A stretch of DNA of 16,919 nt from an uncultured Collinsella sp. (GCA_902496775.1 CABVCF010000044.1:1-16919); one strand, 5' to 3'. Counted from the stretch's first letter, positions 1-7,090 are shown. Numbers and translations are program-made. Notes: generated by a model not told the origin, from the sequence alone.

Positions 1-88
1 CTTAATGTGGCCTCCGTGCGAGCAGGACTGCCCGAGCAGGAAACCTTATGCCCCGCCCCTCCGGAGCCACACGGGAGCCACCGCTAAG
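1..88. other. Self-complementary stretch at left edge, possible structured RNA
   Basis: Bases 1-4 (CTTA) can pair with 85-88 (TAAG), and 7-18 with 70-81, interrupted only by single-base bulges. Inside lies a small hairpin, CTGC(28-31)/GCAG(36-39), and the palindrome CTCCGGAG. This could be an RNA gene, a leader or a terminator-type element. I found none of the hallmarks of SRP RNA, RNase P RNA, tmRNA or the common riboswitches. Frames 1 and 2 are also open from the left edge (to TAA at 85-87 and 113-115), so the tail of an upstream gene cannot be excluded. Identity and strand are unresolved. Confidence 0.3.
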
Positions 89-145
89 TTATCCCCCGGC
101 ATTCAGAAAATCTAAGTGCCAAAAAATAAGATTTTTTGACTCCGT

Positions 146-241
146 GTTGTATAACCCGCCATTCGTGGGTACCATTCAACGCGTACGCAAACAAAAAGGG
201 TTAATTCGCGTGGTATAACCGCGCGGCCCAAAAAGGAGGAG
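146..241 (+). promoter_or_regulatory. groESL upstream region with two TATAAC -10-like repeats and RBS
   Basis: An 11-base motif, GTnGTATAACC, occurs at 146-156 and again at 210-220. The second copy reads TGGTATAAC (211-219), an extended -10 element that would start a transcript about 20 nt before the groES start. No good -35 hexamer stands at the usual spacing for either copy. GGTTA (199-203) and TAACC (216-220) form an inverted repeat around the second copy. A strong ribosome binding site, AAGGAGGAG (233-241), precedes the groES ATG. No CIRCE (TTAGCACTC-N9-GAGTGCTAA) and no HAIR-type repeat was found in bases 1-247. Confidence 0.4.
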
Positions 242-247
242 ACAAGC

Positions 248-541
248 ATGTCGTCTTTGAAGCCGCTTGCAGATCGTGTTCTGGTCAAGCCCGACGAGGC
301 CGAGCAGAAGACCGCTTCTGGTCTGTATATCGCCAGCAACGCTCAGGAGAAGCCGCAGCGCGGCACCATCGTTGCCGTTGGCGCCGGCAAGGTCAACGAC
401 AAGGGTGAGCGCATCCCCATGGACGTCAAGGTCGGTGACGTTGTCATCTACGGTAAGTTCGGTGGCAACGAGGTCAAGGTCGACGGCGAGAAGTATCTGC
501 TGATGCGCGCCGACGACATCTACGCTGTCGTTGAGGCCTAG
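248..541 (+). CDS. groES: Co-chaperonin GroES (Hsp10)
   Basis: This encodes the 97-residue lid subunit that caps the GroEL cavity in the cytoplasm and, with ATP, encloses unfolded proteins. The start LKPLADRVLVKPDE is the typical N-terminal strand. The GroEL-binding mobile loop lies around residues 18-32 (EQKTASGLYI). It is followed by the GTIVAVGAG roof region, VGDVVIYGKFGG near the centre and the C-terminal ADDIYAVVE strand. The length matches the family norm. The ATG at 248 has an AAGGAGGAG ribosome binding site about 7 nt upstream. It is the first gene of a two-gene operon, with groEL starting 96 nt downstream. Family identity is certain; regulation is open because no CIRCE or HAIR operator is visible upstream. 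Confidence 0.98.
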   Translation: MSSLKPLADRVLVKPDEAEQKTASGLYIASNAQEKPQRGTIVAVGAGKVNDKGERIPMDVKVGDVVIYGKFGGNEVKVDGEKYLLMRADDIYAVVEA

Positions 542-571
542 TCTCGTCAGAATCTCTGATTCGTCTTTGAA

Positions 572-607
572 CGCGCCCGCCGCATAGGACTCGGAAGCGG
601 CGGCGCG
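572..607. other. Intercistronic GC-rich hairpin between groES and groEL
   Basis: CGCGCCCGCCGC (572-583) pairs with GCGGCGGCGCG (597-607) with one bulged C and a 13-nt loop. There is no T-run afterwards, so it is not a classical terminator. It may act as an RNA processing or stability element that sets the groES to groEL ratio; this role is inference. Confidence 0.5.
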
Positions 608-637
608 AGTCACATTTCTTTTGGAGGATTACCTACC

Positions 638-2275
638 ATGGCAAAGAACATTACGTTCAACACCGATGCCCGCGCTAAGCTTGCCAAGGGCGTCAACACT
701 CTGGCCGACGCCGTTACCGTCACCATGGGCCCCAAGGGTCGCTACGTTGCGCTGCAGCGCACGTTCGGTGCTCCGACCATCACCAACGACGGCGTTTCTG
801 TCGCCAAGGAGATCGAGCTCGAGGACAACATCGAGAACATGGGCGCTCAGCTGGTGAAGGAGGTCGCCACCAAGACCAACGACACCGTGGGTGACGGCAC
901 CACCACCGCAACCCTGCTCGCGCAGGCCATCGTCAACGACGGCCTGCGCAACGTCGCCGCTGGCGCCAACCCGCTGGCCATCCGTCGCGGCATCGATAAG
1001 GCCGTCAACGCCGCCGTCGCCGAGATGAAGAAGCAGGCCAAGCCGGTCGAGACCAAGGAGCAGATTGCTTCCGTCGGTACCATCTCCGCCGGTGACCCCG
1101 AGGTCGGCGAGAAGATCGCCGAGGCCATGGAGGTCGTGGGCAAGGACGGCGTCATCACCGTCGAGGATTCCCAGACGTTCGACATCACCATCGACACCGT
1201 CGAGGGCATGCAGTTTGATAAGGGCTATGTCTCCGCTTACTTCGTCACGGACAACGACCGCATGGAGGCCGTGATGAAGGATCCGTACATCCTCATCACC
1301 GACCAGAAGATCTCCAGCGTTCAGGACATCATGCCCGTTCTCGAGGCTGTCCAGCGCGCTGGCCGTGGCCTGCTCATCATCGCTGAGGACATCGACGGCG
1401 AGGCTCTGCCGACCCTGGTCCTCAACAAGATCCGTGGCGCCCTCAACGTCTGCGCCGTCAAGGCTCCGGGCTACGGCGATCGCCGCAAGCGCATCCTCGA
1501 GGACATCGCCGTCCTCACCGGTGGCCAGGCTGCCCTGGACGAGCTGGGCGTGAAGGTCGCTGACATCACCGCCGATATGCTCGGTACCGCTAAGTCCGTC
1601 ACCATCTCCAAGGACAACACCGTCGTCGTCGGCGGCGCTGGCTCCAAGGAGGCCATCGACGCTCGTATCGCTCAGATCAAGGGTGAGATGGAGAACACCA
1701 CCTCTGACTTCGACCGTGAGAAGCTCCAGGAGCGCCTGGCCAAGCTCTCCGGTGGCGTTGCCGTCATCAAGGTCGGCGCTGCTACCGAGTCTGAGCTCAA
1801 GGAGATCAAGCATCGCGTCGAGGACGCCCTGCAGGCTACCCGCGCTGCTGTCGAGGAGGGCATTGTCGCCGGTGGCGGCGTCGCCTTCATGGATGCTGCT
1901 CCTGCGCTCGATGCTGTCGAGATCGACGACCCCGAGGAGAAGATCGGCGTCGATATCGTCAAGAAGGCTCTGACTGCTCCGGTCGCTACCATCGCCAAGA
2001 ACGCTGGTTTTGAGGGCGCTGTCGTGGTCGACAAGGTTGCCGAGCTGCCCGCCGGCCAGGGTCTCAACTCTGCCAACGGCGAGTGGGGCGACATGATCGA
2101 GATGGGCGTCCTCGACCCCGTCAAGGTCAGCCGCGTCACCCTGCAGAACGCTGCTTCTGTCGCCAGCCTGATCCTCATCACCGAGGCTACCGTCTCCGAT
2201 GTCCCCAAGAACACTCAGCTTGAGGACGCAATCGCTGCTGCTACCGCTGGTCAGCAGGGCGGCGGTATGTACTAA
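638..2275 (+). CDS. groEL: Chaperonin GroEL (Hsp60)
   Basis: This encodes a 545-residue subunit of the 14-mer folding chamber, acting with GroES in the cytoplasm. The equatorial ATP site shows MGPKGR (30-35), ITNDGVSVAKEIEL (48-61) and GDGTTT (85-90). The apical domain follows, and the second equatorial half contains the AAVEEGIVAGGGVAF motif. The tail ends GGGMY, a short version of the usual Gly-Met repeat. The length is standard for the family. The ATG at 638 is preceded by TTGGAGGA (620-627). One small peculiarity is GRYVALQRTFGAP in place of the more common GRNVVLEKSFGAP. It is co-transcribed with groES. A very long antisense open frame on the opposite strand is a codon-bias shadow. Downstream lies a large nested hairpin and no other gene of this operon. 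Confidence 0.99.
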   Translation: MAKNITFNTDARAKLAKGVNTLADAVTVTMGPKGRYVALQRTFGAPTITNDGVSVAKEIELEDNIENMGAQLVKEVATKTNDTVGDGTTTATLLAQAIVNDGLRNVAAGANPLAIRRGIDKAVNAAVAEMKKQAKPVETKEQIASVGTISAGDPEVGEKIAEAMEVVGKDGVITVEDSQTFDITIDTVEGMQFDKGYVSAYFVTDNDRMEAVMKDPYILITDQKISSVQDIMPVLEAVQRAGRGLLIIAEDIDGEALPTLVLNKIRGALNVCAVKAPGYGDRRKRILEDIAVLTGGQAALDELGVKVADITADMLGTAKSVTISKDNTVVVGGAGSKEAIDARIAQIKGEMENTTSDFDREKLQERLAKLSGGVAVIKVGAATESELKEIKHRVEDALQATRAAVEEGIVAGGGVAFMDAAPALDAVEIDDPEEKIGVDIVKKALTAPVATIAKNAGFEGAVVVDKVAELPAGQGLNSANGEWGDMIEMGVLDPVKVSRVTLQNAASVASLILITEATVSDVPKNTQLEDAIAAATAGQQGGGMY

Positions 2276-2301
2276 GGCCGACAAGGTCTAGAACTCCCAC
2301 C

Positions 2302-2446
2302 GGGAATCCGGGGGCGTGACGGGGACTTCTCTCCGGAACGTCCTCGGACATGCAAAGAGGCTCCGCATCGCGCTTCGCGCTGCGGAGCCTCTTTGCGTCC
2401 TGCGGAATGTTCCGGAGAGAAGTCCCCGTCACGCCCCCGGATTCCC
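2302..2446. repeat. 145-nt nested hairpin element (38-bp perfect outer stem)
   Basis: The left arm 2302-2339 and right arm 2409-2446 are exact reverse complements over 38 bases; the arms begin GGGAATCCGGGGGCG and end CGCCCCCGGATTCCC. After a 12 by 12 internal loop, a second perfect 16-bp stem (2352-2367 with 2381-2396) is topped by GCGC-TTC-GCGC (2370-2380). The element sits 26 nt after the groEL stop. Neither strand has a T-run after the outer stem, so it is unlike a simple intrinsic terminator, though a structure this stable may still stop or protect transcripts. It has the form of a palindromic repetitive element or MITE. No protein is likely, although open frames run through it on both strands. 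Confidence 0.85.
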
Positions 2447-2635
2447 TGCGTTTACGGCCTTGAGGTCGGCGTGGGCGGAGGACGTGGTTGTTGGGGATAC
2501 ATGTCCCGGTTGCTGTTTCGCGCTTTGCGCGAAAGACGCACCACTTTAGCGCGAACGGTGAACGTGGCCGTCGCGTTAACTTGTCCCGGCCGCATTTCTG
2601 GAGCGTTTCCCCACCATAAATTACCCTTGGCATAC
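2447..2635. other. Non-coding stretch upstream of the riboflavin operon
   Basis: No convincing gene is present. Visible structure includes a perfect hairpin TTTCGCGC-TTT-GCGCGAAA (2516-2534) and an imperfect hairpin 2546-2558/2568-2579. The direct repeat TGTCCCGG occurs at 2502-2509 and 2582-2589. The 13-base motif TTGCGCGAAAGAC at 2525-2537 recurs exactly at 2636-2648, over the ribU promoter. A role as operator or as a second promoter is possible but unproven. Confidence 0.45.
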
Positions 2636-2663
2636 TTGCGCGAAAGACTACTGGTGCTACACT
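2636..2663 (+). promoter_or_regulatory. Candidate promoter of the riboflavin-uptake operon
   Basis: A -35-like TTGCGC (2636-2641), a 16-bp spacer and an extended -10 TGC-TACACT (TG at 2655-2656, hexamer 2658-2663) would start transcription near 2670. That is just ahead of the FMN riboswitch, which begins at about 2676. The position relative to the aptamer is the main support. Confidence 0.6.
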
Positions 2664-2675
2664 TGCAAGTGCTGT

Positions 2676-2857
2676 TTCAGGGCGGGGTGGAATTCCCCAC
2701 TGGCGGTAAATCGGGCGGTGTCAAAGGGGTGCCGTGGCGCAGGCGAGGTGCCTGCGACCGAGCCGATGAGTCCGCGACCCGTGCGTGTGTTGGTTCGCAT
2801 GCCGGCTGAACTGGTGAGATCCCAGTACCAACGGTTAGAGTCCGGATGAAAGAGGCA
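2676..2857 (+). ncRNA. FMN riboswitch (RFN element)
   Basis: The conserved FMN-aptamer blocks appear in order: TTCAGGGCGGGGTGGAATTC with CCCACTGGCGGT at the 5' side, TCCGCGACCC in the middle, CTGGTGAGATCCCAG in the P5/L5 region, and ACGGTTAGAGTCCGGATGAA at the 3' side. TTTCA (2675-2679) and TGAAA (2847-2851) close P1. The variable arm is long and holds a GCAGGC/GCCTGC hairpin. The aptamer binds flavin mononucleotide and lowers expression of riboflavin genes. No terminator follows. The 3' edge lies against the ribU ribosome binding site (AGAGG 2851-2855, AGGTG 2857-2861), so control of translation initiation is the likely mode. The mode is inference; the aptamer itself is clear. Confidence 0.95.
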
Positions 2858-2866
2858 GGTGATCTT

Positions 2867-3457
2867 ATGTCTGAACAGTCGCAGCATATCCATTTTGAGA
2901 ACACGAATAGGTGGAGCACCAAACAGCTCGTTACCATGGCGCTGATGTGTGCCTTGGGCGCCCTGTTTATGTACGTGCAGCTGCCCATCCTTCCTTCGGC
3001 GCCGTTTTTGACCTATGACCCGTCGCTGGTGCCGGCAATGGTGTGCGGGTTTGCATATGGCCCCGGTGCCGGCACCGCTGTTGCCGCCATGGCGATCGTT
3101 ATCCACGCGCTTACCACGGGTGACTGGGTCGGTGCGCTTATGAACTTGGTTGCCACGCTGGGCTATATTCTGCCCGCGGCTATCGTCTACCAGAAGATGC
3201 ATACCTATAAGGGTGCCGTGATTGGCCTGGTGCTCGGCGTCATTGCCGCTACGGCGCTGTCTATGGTCGCAAACCTTACTATTGGCGTATGGTTCTGGTA
3301 TGGCTCGGTCGATGTGATCGCTCCGCTCATGATTCCCGCCGTGCTGCCGTTCAACCTCATCAAGACCGTGCTTAACTCGGTACTCACGCTGGCGGTGTAC
3401 AAGGCGGTCTCTAATCTCATCACGCCCAAGAAGGACCAGGTCAAAGGCCGCGCATGA
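2867..3457 (+). CDS. ribU: Riboflavin ECF transporter S component RibU
   Basis: This encodes a 196-residue membrane protein that binds riboflavin and docks on the EcfA-EcfT module for ATP-driven uptake. After a polar N-terminus (about 16 residues), TKQLVTMALMCALGALFMYV starts the first of about six hydrophobic segments. Further segments hold PSLVPAMVCGFAYGPGAG, the region around LMNLVATLGYILPAAIVY, and a C-terminal helix before KKDQVKGRA. The length is normal for an S component. An in-frame ATG at 2846 lies inside the conserved 3' block of the riboswitch, so the start at 2867, after AGGTG, is preferred. The gene overlaps the following ATPase gene by 4 bp (ATGA). Substrate assignment rests on the FMN riboswitch directly upstream and on the family look of the protein. 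Confidence 0.93.
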   Translation: MSEQSQHIHFENTNRWSTKQLVTMALMCALGALFMYVQLPILPSAPFLTYDPSLVPAMVCGFAYGPGAGTAVAAMAIVIHALTTGDWVGALMNLVATLGYILPAAIVYQKMHTYKGAVIGLVLGVIAATALSMVANLTIGVWFWYGSVDVIAPLMIPAVLPFNLIKTVLNSVLTLAVYKAVSNLITPKKDQVKGRA

Positions 3458-5358
3458 TTGAGTGTCGGGGCGTTTCCTTTAGCTATGACGGTGCCGTGTC
3501 GGCACTCGACGGTGTCGATCTGAACATCGAGGACGGGGAGTTTTTCTGCATCCTCGGCGGAAACGGGTCGGGCAAGTCGACGTTTGCCAAGCATTTGAAC
3601 GCGCTGTTGCAACCCGATGCGGGCACGGTACGTATCAACGGCATGGATACGTCCGACCCCGAGCTGGTCTACGACATCCGCTCGACTGCTGGCATGGTGT
3701 TCCAGAATCCCGACGACCAGCTTGTGGCGACGCTTGTCGAGGACGACGTTGCGTTTGGTCCCGAGAACTTAGGGGTCGAATCGGCCCAGATCGTGCAGCG
3801 CGTGCGCGAGGCGCTGAAGGGCGTGGGCCTGGTGGGCTTTGAGCGCCACGAGACCCATGCGCTTTCGGGTGGTCAAAAGCAACGCGTGGCGCTTGCCGGT
3901 GTGCTCGCCATGGAGCCGCGCGTGCTCATATTGGACGAGGCTTCCTCGATGCTCGATCCGCGCGGACGTCAGGGCCTCATGAAGGCTTGCCGCGCGTTGC
4001 ACGATCGCGGCATGACTATCGTGATGATTACGCACTTTATGGAGGAGGCCGCCGAGGCTGATCGTGTCGCGGTGTTTCGGGCGGGGCGCGTTGCCATGCT
4101 CGGTACGCCCGAGGAGATTCTGACGCGGGCGAATGAACTCGTTCAGCTCAACCTTGACATGCCAGAGTCGTGCCGTTTGGGCATGGCACTTCGTGCGAAG
4201 GGCGTGTCCGTTTGCGCGCAGGTGCGTGAGGCGGATATGGTCGCCGAGGTTGTGGAGGCTTATGCCGAGCGAAGTGAGGCAGGCACCGCGGGGCAGCCTT
4301 CCGCATCCCAGTTGGAAACCGCTGACGGCACTGTTCCGGTAGACAACGAGGGCAACGCGTTGGAGCCCGTCATCGAACTATCCCATGTTTCGTACAGTTA
4401 TTCGCTCAGTCCGCGCGAGCGCCGCCGCTGGCACAAGCGCTCGGCCACTGCGGGCAAATCGAGCAAACAGGCTCTCTGGGGAAACGACCCAAGCAGCCCG
4501 TGGGCGCTGCGCGATGTATCGCTGACGGTGCGTCGCGGCGAGTTCCTGGGGCTAGCAGGCCATACCGGTTCGGGTAAGTCGACGCTGGTCCAGCATCTCA
4601 ACGGTTTGATTCGCCCTCAGGAGGGATCCGTTCGCGCGCTGGGGCTCGATCTGTCAAACAAGAAAGACGCCGCCGCGATTAAGGCCAAGGTCGGCGTGGT
4701 GTTTCAATATCCTGAGCGTCAGCTGTTTGCCGAAACCGTGGCGCAGGACGTGGCGTTTGGTCCGCATAACCTTGGCTTGCCGCAAGATGAAGTCGACCGT
4801 CGTGTCGAGTCATCGCTCTCACGCGTGGGCCTCGACCTTTCCACGGTCGGCGACAAGAGCCCCTTTGAGCTTTCGGGCGGTCAGCAACGGCGCGTGGCAT
4901 TCGCCGGCGTGCTCGCCATGGAGCCCGAGGTCCTGGTGTTCGATGAACCCATGGCGGGGCTCGATCCGGCTGCGCGCAGGGATTTCCTAGGGCTCATCGG
5001 TCGACTCCATCGCGAGGGCCTGACCGTTGTCATGGTTTCGCACAGTATGGATGACTTGGCCAATTGCTGCGACCGTATCGTCGTAATGAACGAAGGTGCG
5101 GTGTTTGCCGAGGGAACCCCCACGCAGGTGTTTGCGCATGCCGATGAGCTCAAGTCGATCGGCTTGGGCATTCCCGCCGCCCAGCGTATGGCGCTGGCGC
5201 TTACGGAGGCGGGCGTGCCGCTGCGCCGCGGCGGGCTCTATACGGTTGAGTCGTTGGCCGACGAGTTGGCAAATTTGCTGATCGGTCGCTCGGACGGTCC
5301 TTCTAACGTCGCGGACATTGCTAAATCCAAGACGGTCTCGCGAGAGGAGGGCTGCTGA
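3454..5358 (+). CDS. Fused ECF transporter ATPase, two ABC domains (EcfA-EcfA')
   Basis: One 634-residue polypeptide carries two complete ABC ATPase domains that power the ECF importer. Domain 1 has Walker A GGNGSGKST (35-43), Q-loop MVFQNPDDQL (81-90), signature LSGGQKQRV (137-145), Walker B LILDEASSMLDP (158-169, catalytic Glu162) and His194. Domain 2 has GHTGSGKST (369-377), FQYPERQLF (417-425), LSGGQQRRV (473-481), LVFDEPMAGLDP (494-505, Glu498) and His530. The linker, about 265-345, is polar and rich in Ala, Ser and charged residues. DEASSMLDP and FQNPDDQ are typical of EcfA1; FQYPERQLF and DEPMAGLDP are typical of EcfA2. All catalytic residues are present, so both sites look active. In many Firmicutes the two ATPases are separate genes. 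The ATG overlaps ribU by 4 bp, and the stop overlaps the ecfT start (TGATG), which indicates tight coupling. Confidence 0.95.
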   Translation: MIECRGVSFSYDGAVSALDGVDLNIEDGEFFCILGGNGSGKSTFAKHLNALLQPDAGTVRINGMDTSDPELVYDIRSTAGMVFQNPDDQLVATLVEDDVAFGPENLGVESAQIVQRVREALKGVGLVGFERHETHALSGGQKQRVALAGVLAMEPRVLILDEASSMLDPRGRQGLMKACRALHDRGMTIVMITHFMEEAAEADRVAVFRAGRVAMLGTPEEILTRANELVQLNLDMPESCRLGMALRAKGVSVCAQVREADMVAEVVEAYAERSEAGTAGQPSASQLETADGTVPVDNEGNALEPVIELSHVSYSYSLSPRERRRWHKRSATAGKSSKQALWGNDPSSPWALRDVSLTVRRGEFLGLAGHTGSGKSTLVQHLNGLIRPQEGSVRALGLDLSNKKDAAAIKAKVGVVFQYPERQLFAETVAQDVAFGPHNLGLPQDEVDRRVESSLSRVGLDLSTVGDKSPFELSGGQQRRVAFAGVLAMEPEVLVFDEPMAGLDPAARRDFLGLIGRLHREGLTVVMVSHSMDDLANCCDRIVVMNEGAVFAEGTPTQVFAHADELKSIGLGIPAAQRMALALTEAGVPLRRGGLYTVESLADELANLLIGRSDGPSNVADIAKSKTVSREEGC

Positions 5359-6158
5359 TGGAGGCGTTTTCGTTTGGCAGTTACTATCCCGGCGATAGTG
5401 CAATCCACCGCCTGGACCCGCGAACCAAGTTGCTCTTGGGCTTTGTGTTTCTGATCACGACGCTCACGGTCAGTGGCTTCCGCGGACTGGCCCCGGTCGC
5501 AATTTTCGTTGTGCTGACCTATGCCGTGTCTCGGGTGCCGGTTCGTCGCGTTCTGTCGTCGATGGCGCCGCTGCTGGCAATCGTCGTCGTGGTCGCGGTG
5601 CTCAACTTGTTTACCGATCAGAGTGGGCGCATCCTGTGGCAGCTCGGCTTTCTGCAGATAAGCGAGGGCTCACTGCGTTCCGCCGCCTTTATGGCGTGCC
5701 GCCTGACGTTGATGATGGCCGGCATGAGCGCCATTACACTCACCACGCCGACGCTCGACCTCACCGCGGGCTTTGAGCGCCTGCTCGCGCCGTTTGCGCG
5801 TGTGGGACTTCCTGCGCACGAGCTCGGCATGATCATGGGTATCGCGCTACGCTTTATGCCGCAGTTTGCCACTGAGATGAAGCAGACGGCCGATGCACAG
5901 GCAAGCCGCGGCGCGCGCGTGACGGGCGGTCCGCTCGGCGGCGTGCGTATGCTCGGCAGTGTGGCGATTCCGCTGTTCACGGGCGTGTTCCGCCATGCCG
6001 AGACGCTGTCTGCCGCCATGGATGCACGCTGCTATCACGGCGAGCAGGGCCGCACGCGCCTGCATGCACTTGCATTTGGCCGCGGCGATGCGTTGGCGGC
6101 GGTGGTGACGGCGTTGCTGCTCATCTGCGTCATCGGCATCAACCTTCAACTTGTTTAG
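5358..6158 (+). CDS. ecfT: ECF transporter transmembrane component EcfT
   Basis: This encodes the 266-residue membrane scaffold that links the S component to the ATPases. The N-terminal SAIHRLDPRTKLLLGFVF is the usual EcfT opening. Hydrophobic segments lie near residues 26-60, 70-84, 108-130, 152-165 and 243-263. The two cytoplasmic coupling motifs that contact the ATPase grooves are QASRGAR (181-187) and AMDARCYHGEQGRTR (220-234). The second reads Ala-Arg-Cys rather than Ala-Arg-Gly, a variant I recall as common in EcfT of Firmicutes. The start overlaps the ATPase stop by one base, with GAGGAGGG (5343-5350) as the ribosome binding site. It completes the RibU-EcfAA'-EcfT importer. Confidence 0.95.
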   Translation: MEAFSFGSYYPGDSAIHRLDPRTKLLLGFVFLITTLTVSGFRGLAPVAIFVVLTYAVSRVPVRRVLSSMAPLLAIVVVVAVLNLFTDQSGRILWQLGFLQISEGSLRSAAFMACRLTLMMAGMSAITLTTPTLDLTAGFERLLAPFARVGLPAHELGMIMGIALRFMPQFATEMKQTADAQASRGARVTGGPLGGVRMLGSVAIPLFTGVFRHAETLSAAMDARCYHGEQGRTRLHALAFGRGDALAAVVTALLLICVIGINLQLV

Positions 6159-6188
6159 GCGCGATTCGAGCGCAAGAAAGGGGTCCCT

Positions 6189-6635
6189 ATGACCGACAAC
6201 GACCGCACGGCTCAGCTTGAGCGCGCCTGTTCGTATCTCAGGCGCATTCCGGCGTGGTATCTGGCCACGACCGATGTAGCCGACGGGCATCAGCCTCGCG
6301 TGAGGCCGTTTTCGTTTGCCATGGTCGATGACGGTAAGTTGTGGTTTTGCACGTCGCGTGACAAGGATGTGTGGGCGGAGTTGAGCGCGAATCCCAAGTT
6401 TGAGGTATCGGGCTGGAAGCCGGGGGAATGTTGGATCGTGTTGACCGGCGAGGCCGCACTTGAGGACGACGCAGTTGCGAGCGACAAGGTGCGTCAAGCG
6501 GGTTTTAAGCACATGGTGGGCATTGGCGAGGAACACGAGAGTGCCAACGACGGCCGCCTTGCTTTCTTTTCGGTCCGCAATATTGCCGCGCGCTTCTGTG
6601 ATATCGACGGGAGCGAGGAGCGCCTGGAGCTCTAG
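6189..6635 (+). CDS. Flavin split-barrel (pyridoxamine-phosphate-oxidase-like) protein, copy 1
   Basis: This 148-residue protein resembles the FMN-binding split-barrel (PNPOx-like) superfamily. The pattern PAWYLATTDV, PRVRPFSFAMVDDGKLWF, TSRDKDVWAELSANPKFEV and CWIVLTGEAAL follows the usual strand order: a short helix, a conserved RPF(S) strand that contributes to flavin contacts, then the dimer-forming barrel. The reaction is unknown; relatives include flavin reductases, nitroimidazole-resistance-like proteins and heme or F420 binders. The ATG at 6189 follows AAAGGGG (6177-6183), only 30 nt after ecfT, so it is probably part of the FMN-riboswitch operon. It has a tandem paralogue immediately downstream. 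FMN as ligand is inference from fold and context. Confidence 0.82.
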   Translation: MTDNDRTAQLERACSYLRRIPAWYLATTDVADGHQPRVRPFSFAMVDDGKLWFCTSRDKDVWAELSANPKFEVSGWKPGECWIVLTGEAALEDDAVASDKVRQAGFKHMVGIGEEHESANDGRLAFFSVRNIAARFCDIDGSEERLEL

Positions 6636-6679
6636 CTCGCACAAACCAGGTTCCCAAACTAGCTAGTACAGGAGGAAAC

Positions 6680-7090
6680 GTGGACGGATTGAATACGGTG
6701 TTGGAGTATCTGACGTCGGTGCCGGCGTGGTATCTGGCGACGAGCGTGGACGGACAGCCACATGTGCGTCCGTTCTCGTTTGCACAGATTCAGGACGGCA
6801 AACTGTGGTTCGTAACGGCGCGCACCAAAGATGTGTGGCAGGAGCTGCTGCAAAATCAGCGCTTTGAGGCCACGAGTTGGTGGCCGGGCCATGGCTGGCT
6901 CATCTTGCGCGGGCGTGCTGGCTTGGATGACCGGGCTTTAGACGAAATGCGCGAAGCCGGGTGGAAGCATCTAGAGCGCCTGGGCGAGCACTATGAGGGA
7001 CCTAACGACCCCACGCTCGTCTTCTTTAGCGTCGAGGATCCCGAGGCTTTTATCTGCAATCACGACGAATGGGTGCCGGTCGAGCTCTAG
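6680..7090 (+). CDS. Flavin split-barrel (pyridoxamine-phosphate-oxidase-like) protein, copy 2
   Basis: This 136-residue paralogue of the preceding gene shares PAWYLAT, HVRPFSFA, DGKLWF, the spaced residues of T-R-x-KDVWxEL, FE and W-PG, the ND element and FFSV. It is Trp-rich (FEATSWWPGHGWLILRG). The start is GTG at 6680 with a strong AGGAGG site (6670-6675), 44 nt after the first copy; no ATG suits. The two copies have diverged clearly, so the duplication is old and both reading frames are intact. Together they look like a same-size homodimer pair or a heterodimer. The operon ends here, since a large hairpin follows. Substrate and reaction cannot be told from the sequence. Confidence 0.8.
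   Translation: MDGLNTVLEYLTSVPAWYLATSVDGQPHVRPFSFAQIQDGKLWFVTARTKDVWQELLQNQRFEATSWWPGHGWLILRGRAGLDDRALDEMREAGWKHLERLGEHYEGPNDPTLVFFSVEDPEAFICNHDEWVPVEL

Noticed and set aside
629..2284. Long minus-strand open frame (551 codons) across groEL
   Set aside because: It mirrors the groEL codon pattern, is rich in Asp/Gly/Leu/Val repeats with no family motif, and groEL itself is certain.
2241..2633. Open frames on both strands through the 145-nt hairpin
   Set aside because: The peptides are translations of the palindrome and end in non-conserved sequence; there is no credible ribosome binding site.
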